Source: an uncultured Bacteroidales bacterium
Lineage (GTDB): Bacteria > Bacteroidota > Bacteroidia > Bacteroidales > Paludibacteraceae
Direction: 5' to 3'
Length of the DNA: 64,000 nucleotides
Assembly (NCBI GenBank): GCA_937915765.1
Contig: CALGHE010000133.1
Coordinates: 1 to 64,000, forward strand
The notes beneath the pieces were generated by a model. That model ran no database searches, was not told the DNA's origin, and saw only the letters and a list, made by a program, of their open reading frames with translations. Position 1 is the stretch's first letter, and every line of letters begins with the position of its first letter. Of the stretch, positions 33,801 through 42,173 are shown piece by piece. Position numbers and translations under genes: made by a program.

Positions 33801-36800
33801 GTTGAGCCGGACAAGGATTCTGCGATTTATGATTTGGCTTGGAGGTTCTATAAGGATGGAGCTAACGGAGTTACTGTGAGTGACACGACTTATGCGGAAT
33901 GTGTCCAGACCTTCATACTGAAGGATAAGGAAGGCCCTAGAGGTGATTGCCGAGACTTGCCAGAGCATAATGTTAAGGTGAATCAGCATGCGTTGAACTC
34001 GGAAGTCGTGTTCAAATATGCGTCGGGTAAAAATCCTGACGGTGGAGCTGATGCGGTTGGTGTGATATATTCGTTGGCTGGCGAGTTTAACATTCCTGTG
34101 CCTGTGGATAATTGCGGCGGTGAAGTTATTATTGACATAGAACTTGTGGATCCGGGCAAGAAGGATGGGGCTGAAGAAAATGTGAGAATAAGCGGAAAAG
34201 GTGATGCGGCTGGTATTGCGAGTCTGATTGAAAAACTGAATCGCTATAAGTTCTATGTGGGTGTAACTCATGTTATCTATACGTTTACGGACGAGCGAGG
34301 TAATAAAAATGTGTGTGACCAGCGTATAACTGTCTCAAGCAAGTATGCTCCTAATCCGGATTGCAGCAAGTCAATAGATCAGGAACTGGTTTCTCAGGGA
34401 ACTTGTAAAGTGGATTTGAACTTGAATCTTGGAGATGTGCCGACTGCGAATTTCCCTTATTTCTTGGAGGTGAGAGACAATAAGACTGGCGAGCCTTATA
34501 GCCCAGAAAAGTACGATAGTTACCATGTTAATCCAATTTCTAAGGATATGCCGGGTGTAAAGGGTTATCCAAGTAAGGTTGTGAGAGTGACGAATGTGGA
34601 TTCTATAACTCTTCTCCCTACTGCAATAAGCAAGACTTATGAGTTGGTTAACACTTATGATGAGATAGATAAGGTGGCTGTAAAGATAGTGAATACTTAC
34701 GATGATGCAGGTAATGTTACAGAAGAGGTTGTGCATGAATATGTGAACATTCATTTGAGTAACTTTAATCAGTTGCCAGATGAGTTGACAAAGGAATTTC
34801 CAACGGGAACACACCTTGTGACATGGTTCTTTGACAATGGTTACGGCGACATAGACTCTTGTGTTTCTAAAATTGTTGTGAAAGATACCACATCTCCGGT
34901 GTTTGACTGTAGCTCATTGGATACTATAAAGGCTCCAATAGATCAGGTGTCTGTATGTGAAACCGCAGTAGAGGTTGATATTCCGGAAGCTCATGATTAC
35001 TGTAATCCGTCGTACATAGCGAAGGGTGTTGGTGTCCGTTCTGATAATTTGCCTTTGAGTGCGGTATATCCAGCCGGAATCACTACTATTACGTGGACGT
35101 TTACTTCGCCTTACAGTACTTCGGCAAAGGTTTGCAAGCAGACTGTTCTTGTGCAGAGTGTTACTCCGCCAGTGTTCAACTGTGGCGATATTGAAGACAT
35201 CAATGTTTATACAAAAGTGGATGAGTGTGATGTTACAGCAGACATGGTCGAGTTTGACCAATATTTTGCAAAAGATTATTGTACAAACGACCCTGTTCCG
35301 GGAGTCAAGTCTCGTGAAGATGGAAGAACGTTTGAAGATAATTATCCGTTAGGAACAACTAAGATTAAGTGGTTGTTTGTAAGTCCTTACAGTTTGGTGG
35401 AAACTGTTTGTTTCCAAAATGTTATTGTTCATGATACGACGTTGCCGTCTGATTGGAAATGTGATTTGATAGAACCGCGTGTCATTAATGTGGAAATTAG
35501 CACTTCAGATGCATTTGTTTCGAAAGATGAAGTTGTAAAGTCAGGCTTGTCGCTCGATGGAAACATAAATCTGTTCAAAGACCCTTGTGGAGAAGTGCTT
35601 GTTGATTCAAAACGTTCGGATGGCAAGGCATTGACAGACAACTATCCTTTAGGAGAGACAACTATCACATGGACTTATAAAGACCACGCTGGAAATGTGA
35701 TGTATTGTGACCAAACGGTTATTGTTGGCGAAATGAGTGGCGGCGATATGAATTGTCCGAAAAACTTGGACGGAAAGACTTTCGGATGTTACTCAGGTTT
35801 GGAAAACAGACCGTATGGTTCGTATGAAGAGTTTAAGGATGCGGTTCTTGCCGAGGGTAATGCAACGACAGTGTTGCCGTATGACGAAAAGTACATGAAA
35901 CCAGGCTCGTTCGGATATACGGATACTCTTGCGGGAGATACTTGCAACATGACGGTTAAACGTACGTACTATGTTTATAATATTCGTGATGTGAAGAGTA
36001 CTTGTGTGCAGAACTTTGCGGTTCATGATACTGTGGCTCCGGTCTTCGATGTTAATCCTGCAGATATAATTTTGAGCTGTGACAATTATGAGATTCCAGA
36101 TCCAGAAGAGCTTACAGCTGTGGACAATTGTGCAGGAGAAATGAAGATAAAGGCTGTTGTTACTAACTTCAGAAGCAAGGATCCTTCATCTTGCGAATAT
36201 TACAATTACAAAATAGAGCACAAGTGGACTGCAACTGATGAGTGTGGCAATAGCAACAGTGTTTCAAGATATATCTACATCAAAGATACTGTGCCTCCTA
36301 CGGTTACATGGGATGCTTTCTTCAGAGATACTACATTGGCAGAGTTGGCAGGCTCGTGCGTGTTTACAGTTCCTGATTTTGAATCAAAACTGAAAGATAA
36401 GGTTTCTGATAATTGTAACGAGACATCTCGCATCTCAATTGTTCAGACTCCGCCGGCAGGTTCTCAGATAAAAGAAACGACAACGGTGAAGTTGAGGATT
36501 TTTGACAATTGTGATAATTCGGTAGATACATTCTTCGTGGTTCGTGTTTCGCCTCGTAAATCGATAGTTAAAGTGGAGGCAGAGGACAAGAGCCTTTGTA
36601 TCACGGAGACGACATCGCTCAACTCTAAGGGGGTCTTTAGCGTAACTGGTAAACTAGAACGTATTATCTTTGGCAAGATTCAGTCTGTTGACAGCCGTGT
36701 GTTTATTGATTACTATAAAGATTCGATAAAAGAGGAAAACTTGATTTTAAGTAACAATCCTACAACTTATTATTATAGTAAAGGATTTAACAACATGTCA

Positions 36801-37919
36801 AGTCAGGAACGTGAAAACTTGCTCAAGATAGTTAGCAATAATCAGAGTGGCAGATATGTGTTCGTTGGTATGGATACGGTAGCGTATTGTTCTGATACGG
36901 CTTCGGCTTACTTTGATTTCGTAGAGCGTCCGAGAATATCGTTGTATGCAGATACGGTTGCGTTGTGTGAGGGCGACTCTATCGCGATTACTGGGCCTAA
37001 CTCGTTCTTCCATAAGTATGGTGTTTGTATAGACGAGCGAGGCGGTGTGGTTGACAGTACGGCTTGGTTGCTTGATGATTCGTTGTATCACGCTCATCAG
37101 CCGGTTCCGGGTGGATATAGGACTTTGAAGTTCTATGCGAAGAACGAATGTGGTGAGAGCGACTCTAAGAATAGTTTGTTCGCATTCTGCGAAATGCTAA
37201 AGGCTACAACTGAAGATAGCTTGTTAGCGGCGGGAAGTGAGGAGAACCTGAAGTTGTGGAGAGAAGATAAGCTTTACTCTAACGATTCGATTGTTCTTGA
37301 TGTTCACACAAGATATGATGCAGACAAGTTTATCCTGACTACGTTGCCGACTGACAAGCCTCGTGTGGTGCGCGGTGATGGTGCTTCTCTAATCGTGAAG
37401 ACTAACTACAAGCCGAAGACTTACTATTGGTACCGCGTGAACGGAAAGTCTGACGGTATGTCTTGCTTCGATGCGTTTAGTGTGGATGGTGAGGTTGATG
37501 ATGATTGCGTGGATAGTGATGACAGCAAGGATGAACTTCTTGGCGTGACGATAGATGGTTTTGATGTGGATGCGAATAAGTTTGCTCTGGCTTCTGTCTC
37601 TGACACGGCTGATTACTATGTGCTGATTACGGATAGCGTTTGTCCGGCTGCTCAAAGTAATGTGGTTGAGATTGCGGTGCTGGATGAACTTCCGAGCGCA
37701 ATAACGCCTTACACAATAGACAACTTGAACGATGTCTTTATGAAGGGTTATTTTGTAATGATATTCAACCGCTATGGACAGAAGGTCTTTGAAGGTGAAG
37801 ATGGCTGGGACGGTAAGATTGATGGTGTGCTGGTTGACCCAGGTGTCTATTTCTATGACACTCGCTTGAAAGACGGTTCTGTGGTGAGTGGCACTATTGA
37901 GGTCGTGAAGATTAAATAA
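30831..37919 (+). CDS. Giant HYR-like repeat protein with type IX sorting domain
   Basis: About 2,362 residues from the ATG at 30831, which gives a standard signal peptide (MTMLRRYRCFALIPVLTMLA ... SASAQ). In-frame starts at 30813, 30765 and 30711 (GTG) are possible but would place 6-40 polar residues in front. The region from about 840 to 1,940 holds repeated HYR-like modules, each opening with D(T/D)xxPxxxC, for example DTTAPNIDCE, DTTSPVFDCSS, DTVAPVFDV. Repeats such as FPTGTHLVTWFF and YPLGETTITWTY end modules. Ig-like segments flank them. The C-terminal 80 residues (VMIFNRYGQKVFEG, DGWDGKIDG, DPGVYFYD) are a gliding-motility type C-terminal sorting domain. Probably a surface adhesin or matrix component; no enzyme motif is seen. 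Confidence 0.85.
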   Translation: MTMLRRYRCFALIPVLTMLAVSASAQDDNQSSGGETEEPVPLVLTADVQSSCPDMPIVLTATGFPGNTGNIAWEVEVPNEDKTGMKWKPLGSTEYNGSAAVNVVVMPDQETALFRASLTGYAERCSVSVKLETDCPDRCHTTTTGEYYLGTDFTPKDSSNTGAKVPNDIYHHFTEAGIGFRGNGASYTITQDFGYSPKNMEDLESNFYYCNTEFKNNPFTLVFPTKDNWGKSYRFTARLYFVFPDNGCTPFIDNSAKIMTRTGHGTSTNDMLEVSIYDDETGELIFNASDSRDVAQIDFGKPIGGYDFKRYVNNKKTGRHAYRFELTFYGSFPARPDGKTEFTFDPYFEQFVTGQSGGCLPVLAVDYISAEIENVCVNSNPVCEGDTAVANAAGFAKDADYRWFRYNDEGGAWMEQTHFRGQSQMEVLIDKIGKTLYYVCDGKGEFINGEPKTKFEFFIVGQSCKPVPVKSVEGKTNVCIADGATVQYTVPEKQIDSNPKVKYHWFLRDSVNGIDYNAADEAFGIKSIVTTGTHSESVIFTFNKNMKEYKEGDIKLGVYPSTDAIGDTLLVNLTLREKPAVSLELLGNYFAPGTSETDKELCPADKFQKIVANIASPNGYPADKYTFVWSGASGTSDTATVDIETVADRCDPTKEKSMKIGVSVSKDGCVTDTANTYKVRPSVGPSINCESIKDNERIFILGPTQSDTLVRFPIPDFSADCDPNPILTIELKGKRTNQTISLGKYTADSIKAGLIESSVLDIRLKSDTIRTTYTVKDGCDSTRTCDILFIVKDTTAPNIDCELIDDYSTKLSYFGSCEAVPGLHESLPTLVAPELEDRNGSDGVIKGTYLGRFNGKDGGEPNVDLTNFDKKIALNDKYESGNNYILWGFYDFDGNVAYCIQLVRVLDDIKPNLYNCPEDPLIGEVGMDPEKCGLSLGHFLKNLSASRVPYAKDQCSSTKVLKPRYFYKLTGTDNPWVEIDTTKMNDIVFVVEPDKDSAIYDLAWRFYKDGANGVTVSDTTYAECVQTFILKDKEGPRGDCRDLPEHNVKVNQHALNSEVVFKYASGKNPDGGADAVGVIYSLAGEFNIPVPVDNCGGEVIIDIELVDPGKKDGAEENVRISGKGDAAGIASLIEKLNRYKFYVGVTHVIYTFTDERGNKNVCDQRITVSSKYAPNPDCSKSIDQELVSQGTCKVDLNLNLGDVPTANFPYFLEVRDNKTGEPYSPEKYDSYHVNPISKDMPGVKGYPSKVVRVTNVDSITLLPTAISKTYELVNTYDEIDKVAVKIVNTYDDAGNVTEEVVHEYVNIHLSNFNQLPDELTKEFPTGTHLVTWFFDNGYGDIDSCVSKIVVKDTTSPVFDCSSLDTIKAPIDQVSVCETAVEVDIPEAHDYCNPSYIAKGVGVRSDNLPLSAVYPAGITTITWTFTSPYSTSAKVCKQTVLVQSVTPPVFNCGDIEDINVYTKVDECDVTADMVEFDQYFAKDYCTNDPVPGVKSREDGRTFEDNYPLGTTKIKWLFVSPYSLVETVCFQNVIVHDTTLPSDWKCDLIEPRVINVEISTSDAFVSKDEVVKSGLSLDGNINLFKDPCGEVLVDSKRSDGKALTDNYPLGETTITWTYKDHAGNVMYCDQTVIVGEMSGGDMNCPKNLDGKTFGCYSGLENRPYGSYEEFKDAVLAEGNATTVLPYDEKYMKPGSFGYTDTLAGDTCNMTVKRTYYVYNIRDVKSTCVQNFAVHDTVAPVFDVNPADIILSCDNYEIPDPEELTAVDNCAGEMKIKAVVTNFRSKDPSSCEYYNYKIEHKWTATDECGNSNSVSRYIYIKDTVPPTVTWDAFFRDTTLAELAGSCVFTVPDFESKLKDKVSDNCNETSRISIVQTPPAGSQIKETTTVKLRIFDNCDNSVDTFFVVRVSPRKSIVKVEAEDKSLCITETTSLNSKGVFSVTGKLERIIFGKIQSVDSRVFIDYYKDSIKEENLILSNNPTTYYYSKGFNNMSSQERENLLKIVSNNQSGRYVFVGMDTVAYCSDTASAYFDFVERPRISLYADTVALCEGDSIAITGPNSFFHKYGVCIDERGGVVDSTAWLLDDSLYHAHQPVPGGYRTLKFYAKNECGESDSKNSLFAFCEMLKATTEDSLLAAGSEENLKLWREDKLYSNDSIVLDVHTRYDADKFILTTLPTDKPRVVRGDGASLIVKTNYKPKTYYWYRVNGKSDGMSCFDAFSVDGEVDDDCVDSDDSKDELLGVTIDGFDVDANKFALASVSDTADYYVLITDSVCPAAQSNVVEIAVLDELPSAITPYTIDNLNDVFMKGYFVMIFNRYGQKVFEGEDGWDGKIDGVLVDPGVYFYDTRLKDGSVVSGTIEVVKIK

Positions 37920-37955
37920 TATCATGTTGGTTTGAATTTTTAGTTTATTTGTTTT

Positions 37956-37986
37956 GCGGAAGGGTTAAACCTTCCGCATTTTTTTA
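37956..37986 (+). terminator. Strong terminator abutting the menE start
   Basis: GCGGAAGG (37956-37963) pairs perfectly with CCTTCCGC (37970-37977), then ATTTTTTT. The T tract ends at the ATG of the next gene. Confidence 0.85.
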
Positions 37987-39032
37987 TGGAAAGTATATAT
38001 AAATATATTGCCTTGAATGGCAAAAAGTATAGGATTGACGAATATGAAAGCTGGTGCTACGCTTTGTCGTCTGATGAGGAGGATGAAAAACTGCGCCAGT
38101 TTTTTAAAGATTGGGCAGACGAGCGTGATTTTATCCTTGGCAAAACCTCTGGCTCTACTGGAGACCCGAAGACTATAAAGTTGTCAAAGAGAGCTATGCT
38201 GGCTTCTGCAGAACTTACTAATTCTTTTTTTAATCTTAAGGCTGGAGATTCCATCTTGTTATGTCTTTCTGTTAATTACATTGCAGGTAAAATGATGTTG
38301 GTGAGGGCCATTGCTGGTGGATTGAATGTTGTTGTTGCAAAGCCGTCTTCTGAGCCTGATTGGAAGGGCTCTGTCGCTCTTGCTGCGATGGTGCCTATGC
38401 AAGTTCAGCAGCTGTTGTCGTCGGCTAAAGGCCGGAAAGCTTTGTCTATGGTTGAGAATCTTATTGTTGGAGGCAGCCCTTTGTCTCGAGATTGTGCGGA
38501 AAAACTGTCGGACTTGCCAGTGAATGCATATATGACCTACGGCATGACAGAGACTGTGTCTCACGTCGCTTTGTCTAAGATAGGTAGGGAAACAAGGCCA
38601 GTTTATACTGCGATGAGTGGAGTGCGCTTTTCTTTGGACAATCGTGGTTGTCTTGTGATTTCTGCTCCGCATTTGTCGGAAGAGAATGTGGTGACGAATG
38701 ATGTGGCTGAACTGATTTCTGACATGTCTTTTGTTTGGAAGGGACGGTTTGACAATGTTATTAATACAGGTGGCGTCAAGGTGCATCCGGAGGTGGTTGA
38801 GGATAGTTTGAGGGGAATGATTGACCGTCGGTTTTATGTGATGGCGGAGCCTGATGTCAAGTTCGGGGAGATAGTTGTGCTGAAAATAGAGGGAACGCCT
38901 TTGTCTGATGATTTGCTGCGGAAATTGCAAAGTGATATGGCTCGGCGCTTGTCAAAGTTTGAGAGACCTAAAAAGATTTTATTTCTGGCCAAATTTAGGG
39001 AGACGGACAGCGGGAAAGTTATAAGGATTTAA
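37986..39032 (+). CDS. menE: o-Succinylbenzoate--CoA ligase (AMP-binding enzyme)
   Basis: This 348-residue adenylate-forming enzyme is short, as in Bacteroidales MenE proteins. Motifs: the phosphate loop KTSGSTGDPKTIKLS (residues about 53-67), YMTYGMTETVSHVAL (A5 motif), WKGRFDNVINTGGVKVHPE (A7/A8) and a C-terminal lysine in ETDSGKVIRI. In menaquinone synthesis it activates o-succinylbenzoate with ATP and joins it to CoA. No other men genes are in view here, so another short acyl-CoA ligase role remains possible. The ATG directly touches the upstream terminator's T tract, leaving no room for a separate promoter or leader. Confidence 0.82.
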   Translation: MESIYKYIALNGKKYRIDEYESWCYALSSDEEDEKLRQFFKDWADERDFILGKTSGSTGDPKTIKLSKRAMLASAELTNSFFNLKAGDSILLCLSVNYIAGKMMLVRAIAGGLNVVVAKPSSEPDWKGSVALAAMVPMQVQQLLSSAKGRKALSMVENLIVGGSPLSRDCAEKLSDLPVNAYMTYGMTETVSHVALSKIGRETRPVYTAMSGVRFSLDNRGCLVISAPHLSEENVVTNDVAELISDMSFVWKGRFDNVINTGGVKVHPEVVEDSLRGMIDRRFYVMAEPDVKFGEIVVLKIEGTPLSDDLLRKLQSDMARRLSKFERPKKILFLAKFRETDSGKVIRI

Positions 39033-39063
39033 AAAAGCGTCCTGATTCAGGACGCTTTTTTTT
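39032..39063. terminator. Bidirectional terminator between menE and mutS
   Basis: AAAAAGCGTCCTG pairs with CAGGACGCTTTTT, with T runs in both directions; it serves the convergent genes on either side. Confidence 0.85.
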
Positions 39064-41692
39064 ATTCTGACCTACCAGTCACAATTTTCTTTATCTCGTT
39101 AAGCTTGTTGAGAGCTTCAATAGGAGTCAGATTGTTTACATCCAGATTTACGATCTCGTCTCGAACCTGAGATAGCACAGGGTCGTCCATCTGGAAGAAA
39201 CTAAGTTGATAACCTTCCTTTGGAAGTTGGCTCTTCTTTGGCTCGTTTGTTTTATTGCTTTCGGAAGTGCTGGATTTCCTGTTGTCTTTTTCAAGCTGCG
39301 CTAATATTTCATTAGCTCTGGACACTACGCTGTGCGGAAGTCCTGCCAATTTGGCTACATGAATACCAAAGCTATGTTCGCTTCCGCCTTTAACGAGTTT
39401 TCGCAGGAAGATGACTTTGCCGTTAGCCTCTTTTACGGACACGTTGTAGTTGCAGATGCGGTTAAACAAATTCTCCATCTCGTTTAGTTCATGGTAGTGA
39501 GTGGCGAACAGTGTCTTTGCCTTTGCAGTAGGGTGCTCGTGTATATGTTCCACGATAGCCCAGGCTATAGAGATTCCGTCGTATGTGCTGGTGCCTCGGC
39601 CTAATTCGTCAAACAGCACAAGACTTCTGTGCGAAAGGTTGTTTATTATGCTTGCGGCCTCGTTCATCTCTACCATGAAGGTTGATTCGCCCATAGAGAT
39701 GTTGTCGGAAGCCCCGACACGTGTGAATATTTTGTCTATAACGCCAATTTCAGCCTTTTCGGCAGACACGAAACAGCCTATTTGGGCCATCAGCACAATG
39801 AGGGCTGTTTGCCTTAGCAGTGCGGATTTACCTGCCATGTTGGGGCCGGTTATCATTATCACTTGCTGCGAATTGCTGTCCAGATGGAGGTCGTTAGCCA
39901 CGTATTTTTCGCCAATTGGCAGTTGCCGTTCGATAACGGGGTGGCGGCCTTGCGTAATGTCAATGGCGTCGCCCTCGTTCATGGACGGACGCACGTACGA
40001 GTTGCTGTCAGACACCTTTGCAAAGGATAGCAGAGTGTCTATCTGAGCTATAAGATTGGAGTTCGTCTGTATGGCAGGAATGTATTCTGCAAGTTCAAGG
40101 ACTAACTCGTTATAGATTCTCGATTCGAGCGCTATGATTTTGTCTTCTGCTCCGAGAATCTTCTCTTCGTATTCCTTCAGCTCTTGTGTTATGTAGCGTT
40201 CTGCGTCTTTCAGAGTCTGTTTTCTGATCCACTCTTCCGGAACTTTGTCTTTGTGTGTGTTGCGAACCTCTATGTAGTATCCGAACACGTTGTTGTAATT
40301 GATTTTGAGAGATGGTATGCCGGTGCGTTCTGATTCTCTTTCCTGAAGGTCCAGAAGATATTGCTTGCCAGAGCGTGAGATGAGTCTCAGTTCGTCAAGC
40401 TCGCTGTTTACGCCTTCGCGGATTACGCCTCCGCGATTCACCATGTTTGGCGGGTCGTTTGTTATGAGGTCGCCAATCTTGGTCCTTATCAGTTTGCACT
40501 CATTAAGTTGTTCGCCGATACGTTTCAGGCCTTCGCTGTCGCTTGAAGAGCAAACCTCTTTTATCGGAGTTATGGACTCCAACGAGACGCGGAGCTGAAC
40601 AATCTCGCGCGGGGTCACGCGTCCTACCGCCACTTTCGATATGATGCGCTCAAGGTCGCCGATAGTGAAAAGCCTGTCATTTATCACCTCCATCATGTTG
40701 CTGTCGTTCAGCAGGCTCTCTACAATGTTGTGTCTCTCTTCAATAGGTTTCACATCTTTTAAGGGGAAGGCAATCCATCGTCTGAGAAGACGTGCGCCCA
40801 TAGGCGAAACCGTCCGGTCCAGAATGTCTGCCAAGGTTTTTCCGCCTTCGTGAACCGTTCCGTACAGCTCCAGATTTCTTATTGTGAATTTATCTAACCA
40901 CACATATCTGTCTTCCTCTATTCGAGACAGGTTTGTGATATGACCAATCTTCTGATGATGAGTTATGTCGAGGTAGTAAAGTATGGCCCCCGACGCTACA
41001 ATGCCGAGTTCCAGTTTGTCAACCCCGAAACCCTTCAGGTTTTTTGTCTCAAAATGTTTGACGAGCCGTTCGTTTGCTGTGTCGAGCGTGAAAATCCAGT
41101 CGTCCAGCTCAAACGTGAAATATTTGTTGCCGAAATGCTCCTCAAAGGTGCTTCGTTTGCTTCGTTCAAAGAGGACCTCTTTAGGCGACATGCTGCTGAG
41201 GAGTTTGTCGATATAGTCAAACGGGCCTTCGGCAGTGAGAAATTCTCCGGTTGATATGTCGAGAAAGGCAACTCCGGCGCTTTTCTTGCTAAAATGGACA
41301 GCGGCGAGGAAATTGTTCTCTTTATGATTTAGCACATTGTCATTTATGGAGACACCGGGAGTTACGAGTTCGGTAATGCCTCGCTTCACAATGTTTTTTG
41401 TGAGTTTGGGGTCTTCTAACTGGTCGCATATAGCCACACGTTGCCCTGCGCGCACCAGTTTGGGCAAGTATGTGTCCAGCGCATGATGCGGAAAGCCTGC
41501 CAGCTCTACAGAAGAGGCAGACCCGTTTGCCCTGCGTGTCAGGGTTATGCCTAATATTTCAGACGCTTTGATTGCATCGTCCGAGAATGTCTCGTAAAAA
41601 TCTCCTACACGAAAAAGAAGAATCGCGTCCGGGTGCTTTCCCTTGATTTCAAGGTATTGCTTCATCAATGGTGTTTCTGCTACTTTTGCCAA
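39062..41692 (-). CDS. mutS: DNA mismatch repair protein MutS
   Basis: Recognises base mismatches and small loops and recruits MutL. The 876-residue protein has the full set of MutS parts. The N-terminal mismatch-binding domain has the GDFYETF motif, with Phe stacking on the mismatch. Connector, lever and clamp domains follow. The ATPase has Walker A GPNMAGKS near residue 615, ExDE-like LVLFDELGRGTSTYDG, and FATHYHEL. The C-terminus ends QLSFFQMDDP followed by a helical tail for dimerisation. Length is normal. It is transcribed alone on the minus strand, convergent with menE. The small-RNA copy 2 lies upstream in the same orientation. Confidence 0.96.
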   Translation of the reverse strand: MAKVAETPLMKQYLEIKGKHPDAILLFRVGDFYETFSDDAIKASEILGITLTRRANGSASSVELAGFPHHALDTYLPKLVRAGQRVAICDQLEDPKLTKNIVKRGITELVTPGVSINDNVLNHKENNFLAAVHFSKKSAGVAFLDISTGEFLTAEGPFDYIDKLLSSMSPKEVLFERSKRSTFEEHFGNKYFTFELDDWIFTLDTANERLVKHFETKNLKGFGVDKLELGIVASGAILYYLDITHHQKIGHITNLSRIEEDRYVWLDKFTIRNLELYGTVHEGGKTLADILDRTVSPMGARLLRRWIAFPLKDVKPIEERHNIVESLLNDSNMMEVINDRLFTIGDLERIISKVAVGRVTPREIVQLRVSLESITPIKEVCSSSDSEGLKRIGEQLNECKLIRTKIGDLITNDPPNMVNRGGVIREGVNSELDELRLISRSGKQYLLDLQERESERTGIPSLKINYNNVFGYYIEVRNTHKDKVPEEWIRKQTLKDAERYITQELKEYEEKILGAEDKIIALESRIYNELVLELAEYIPAIQTNSNLIAQIDTLLSFAKVSDSNSYVRPSMNEGDAIDITQGRHPVIERQLPIGEKYVANDLHLDSNSQQVIMITGPNMAGKSALLRQTALIVLMAQIGCFVSAEKAEIGVIDKIFTRVGASDNISMGESTFMVEMNEAASIINNLSHRSLVLFDELGRGTSTYDGISIAWAIVEHIHEHPTAKAKTLFATHYHELNEMENLFNRICNYNVSVKEANGKVIFLRKLVKGGSEHSFGIHVAKLAGLPHSVVSRANEILAQLEKDNRKSSTSESNKTNEPKKSQLPKEGYQLSFFQMDDPVLSQVRDEIVNLDVNNLTPIEALNKLNEIKKIVTGRSE

Positions 41693-41725
41693 TTTTGTCT
41701 TTAATTGATTGTTATGTTTATTCTA

Positions 41726-41733
41726 CAAAGGTA
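41726..41733 (-). promoter_or_regulatory. Promoter -7 box of mutS
   Basis: Minus strand TACCTTTG matches TAnnTTTG, about 34 bases before the mutS ATG. Confidence 0.55.
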
Positions 41734-41783
41734 ATAAAATATTTCTATGCTTAGTGCATCATAAAGATTTTCGCATCACTGCT

Positions 41784-41870
41784 AAAAATAATCAAGGGAA
41801 GCTTCACAGCCTCCCTCAACTCATTTAACCTAAACCTTAACTATGAAAAAAATCTACCTGTTTTGTTTGC
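41784..41870 (-). ncRNA. Candidate small RNA, copy 2 of a two-copy family
   Basis: The near-identical counterpart of the element at 1512-1608 (about 95 of 99 positions). Minus strand: TACCTTTG promoter box (41884-41877), then about 87 nt ending in a hairpin (41795-41816) and a T-rich tail near 41784. Relative to copy 1 one stem base differs, converting a pair to G-U; the -7 box differs only at a variable n position. Identity ends sharply just upstream of the -7 box, while the -33 TTG and its spacing are kept. It lies between divergent mutS and mnmG, with its 3' end about 50 bases before the mutS promoter. Confidence 0.6.
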
Positions 41871-41876
41871 TTGGCA

Positions 41877-41908
41877 CAAAGGTAAGAACTTTCTTGTATA
41901 AGATGCAA
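41877..41908 (-). promoter_or_regulatory. Promoter of small RNA copy 2
   Basis: Minus strand TTG (41908-41906), 21 bases, TACCTTTG (41884-41877). Confidence 0.55.
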
Positions 41909-41928
41909 GTTTTTTTTATATTTTTTTT

Positions 41929-41970
41929 GATTAAGGTCAAAAAAAGTGTTTTTTGTGTGATTGAGGTCAA
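41929..41970. repeat. 30-base-phased repeats upstream of small RNA copy 2
   Basis: Two units of the form TGATT(A/G)AGGTCAA have GTCA cores at 41936 and 41966, exactly 30 bases apart. They lie upstream of the small-RNA promoter as in copy 1. The distance from the -7 box differs by about 9 bases (roughly one helical turn) between copies. Confidence 0.4.
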
Positions 41971-42173
41971 GAAAGATGTGTAAAAATGGAATTTTTTACA
42001 TGTTTCTTGGAAGAGGCAGTTTGTGAGGATAGCTCTGGTTATAATGAGAAATGTGTGAGTTTGCTCTTTGGGAAACTTAAAAAAATCATGTAATCGTACT
42101 TTTTGGTTAAAATTAAATAGATTCTTAATATTTTTTTTGCGAAATTTGCAGGCGGTTTTCAAACTTTTAGATA

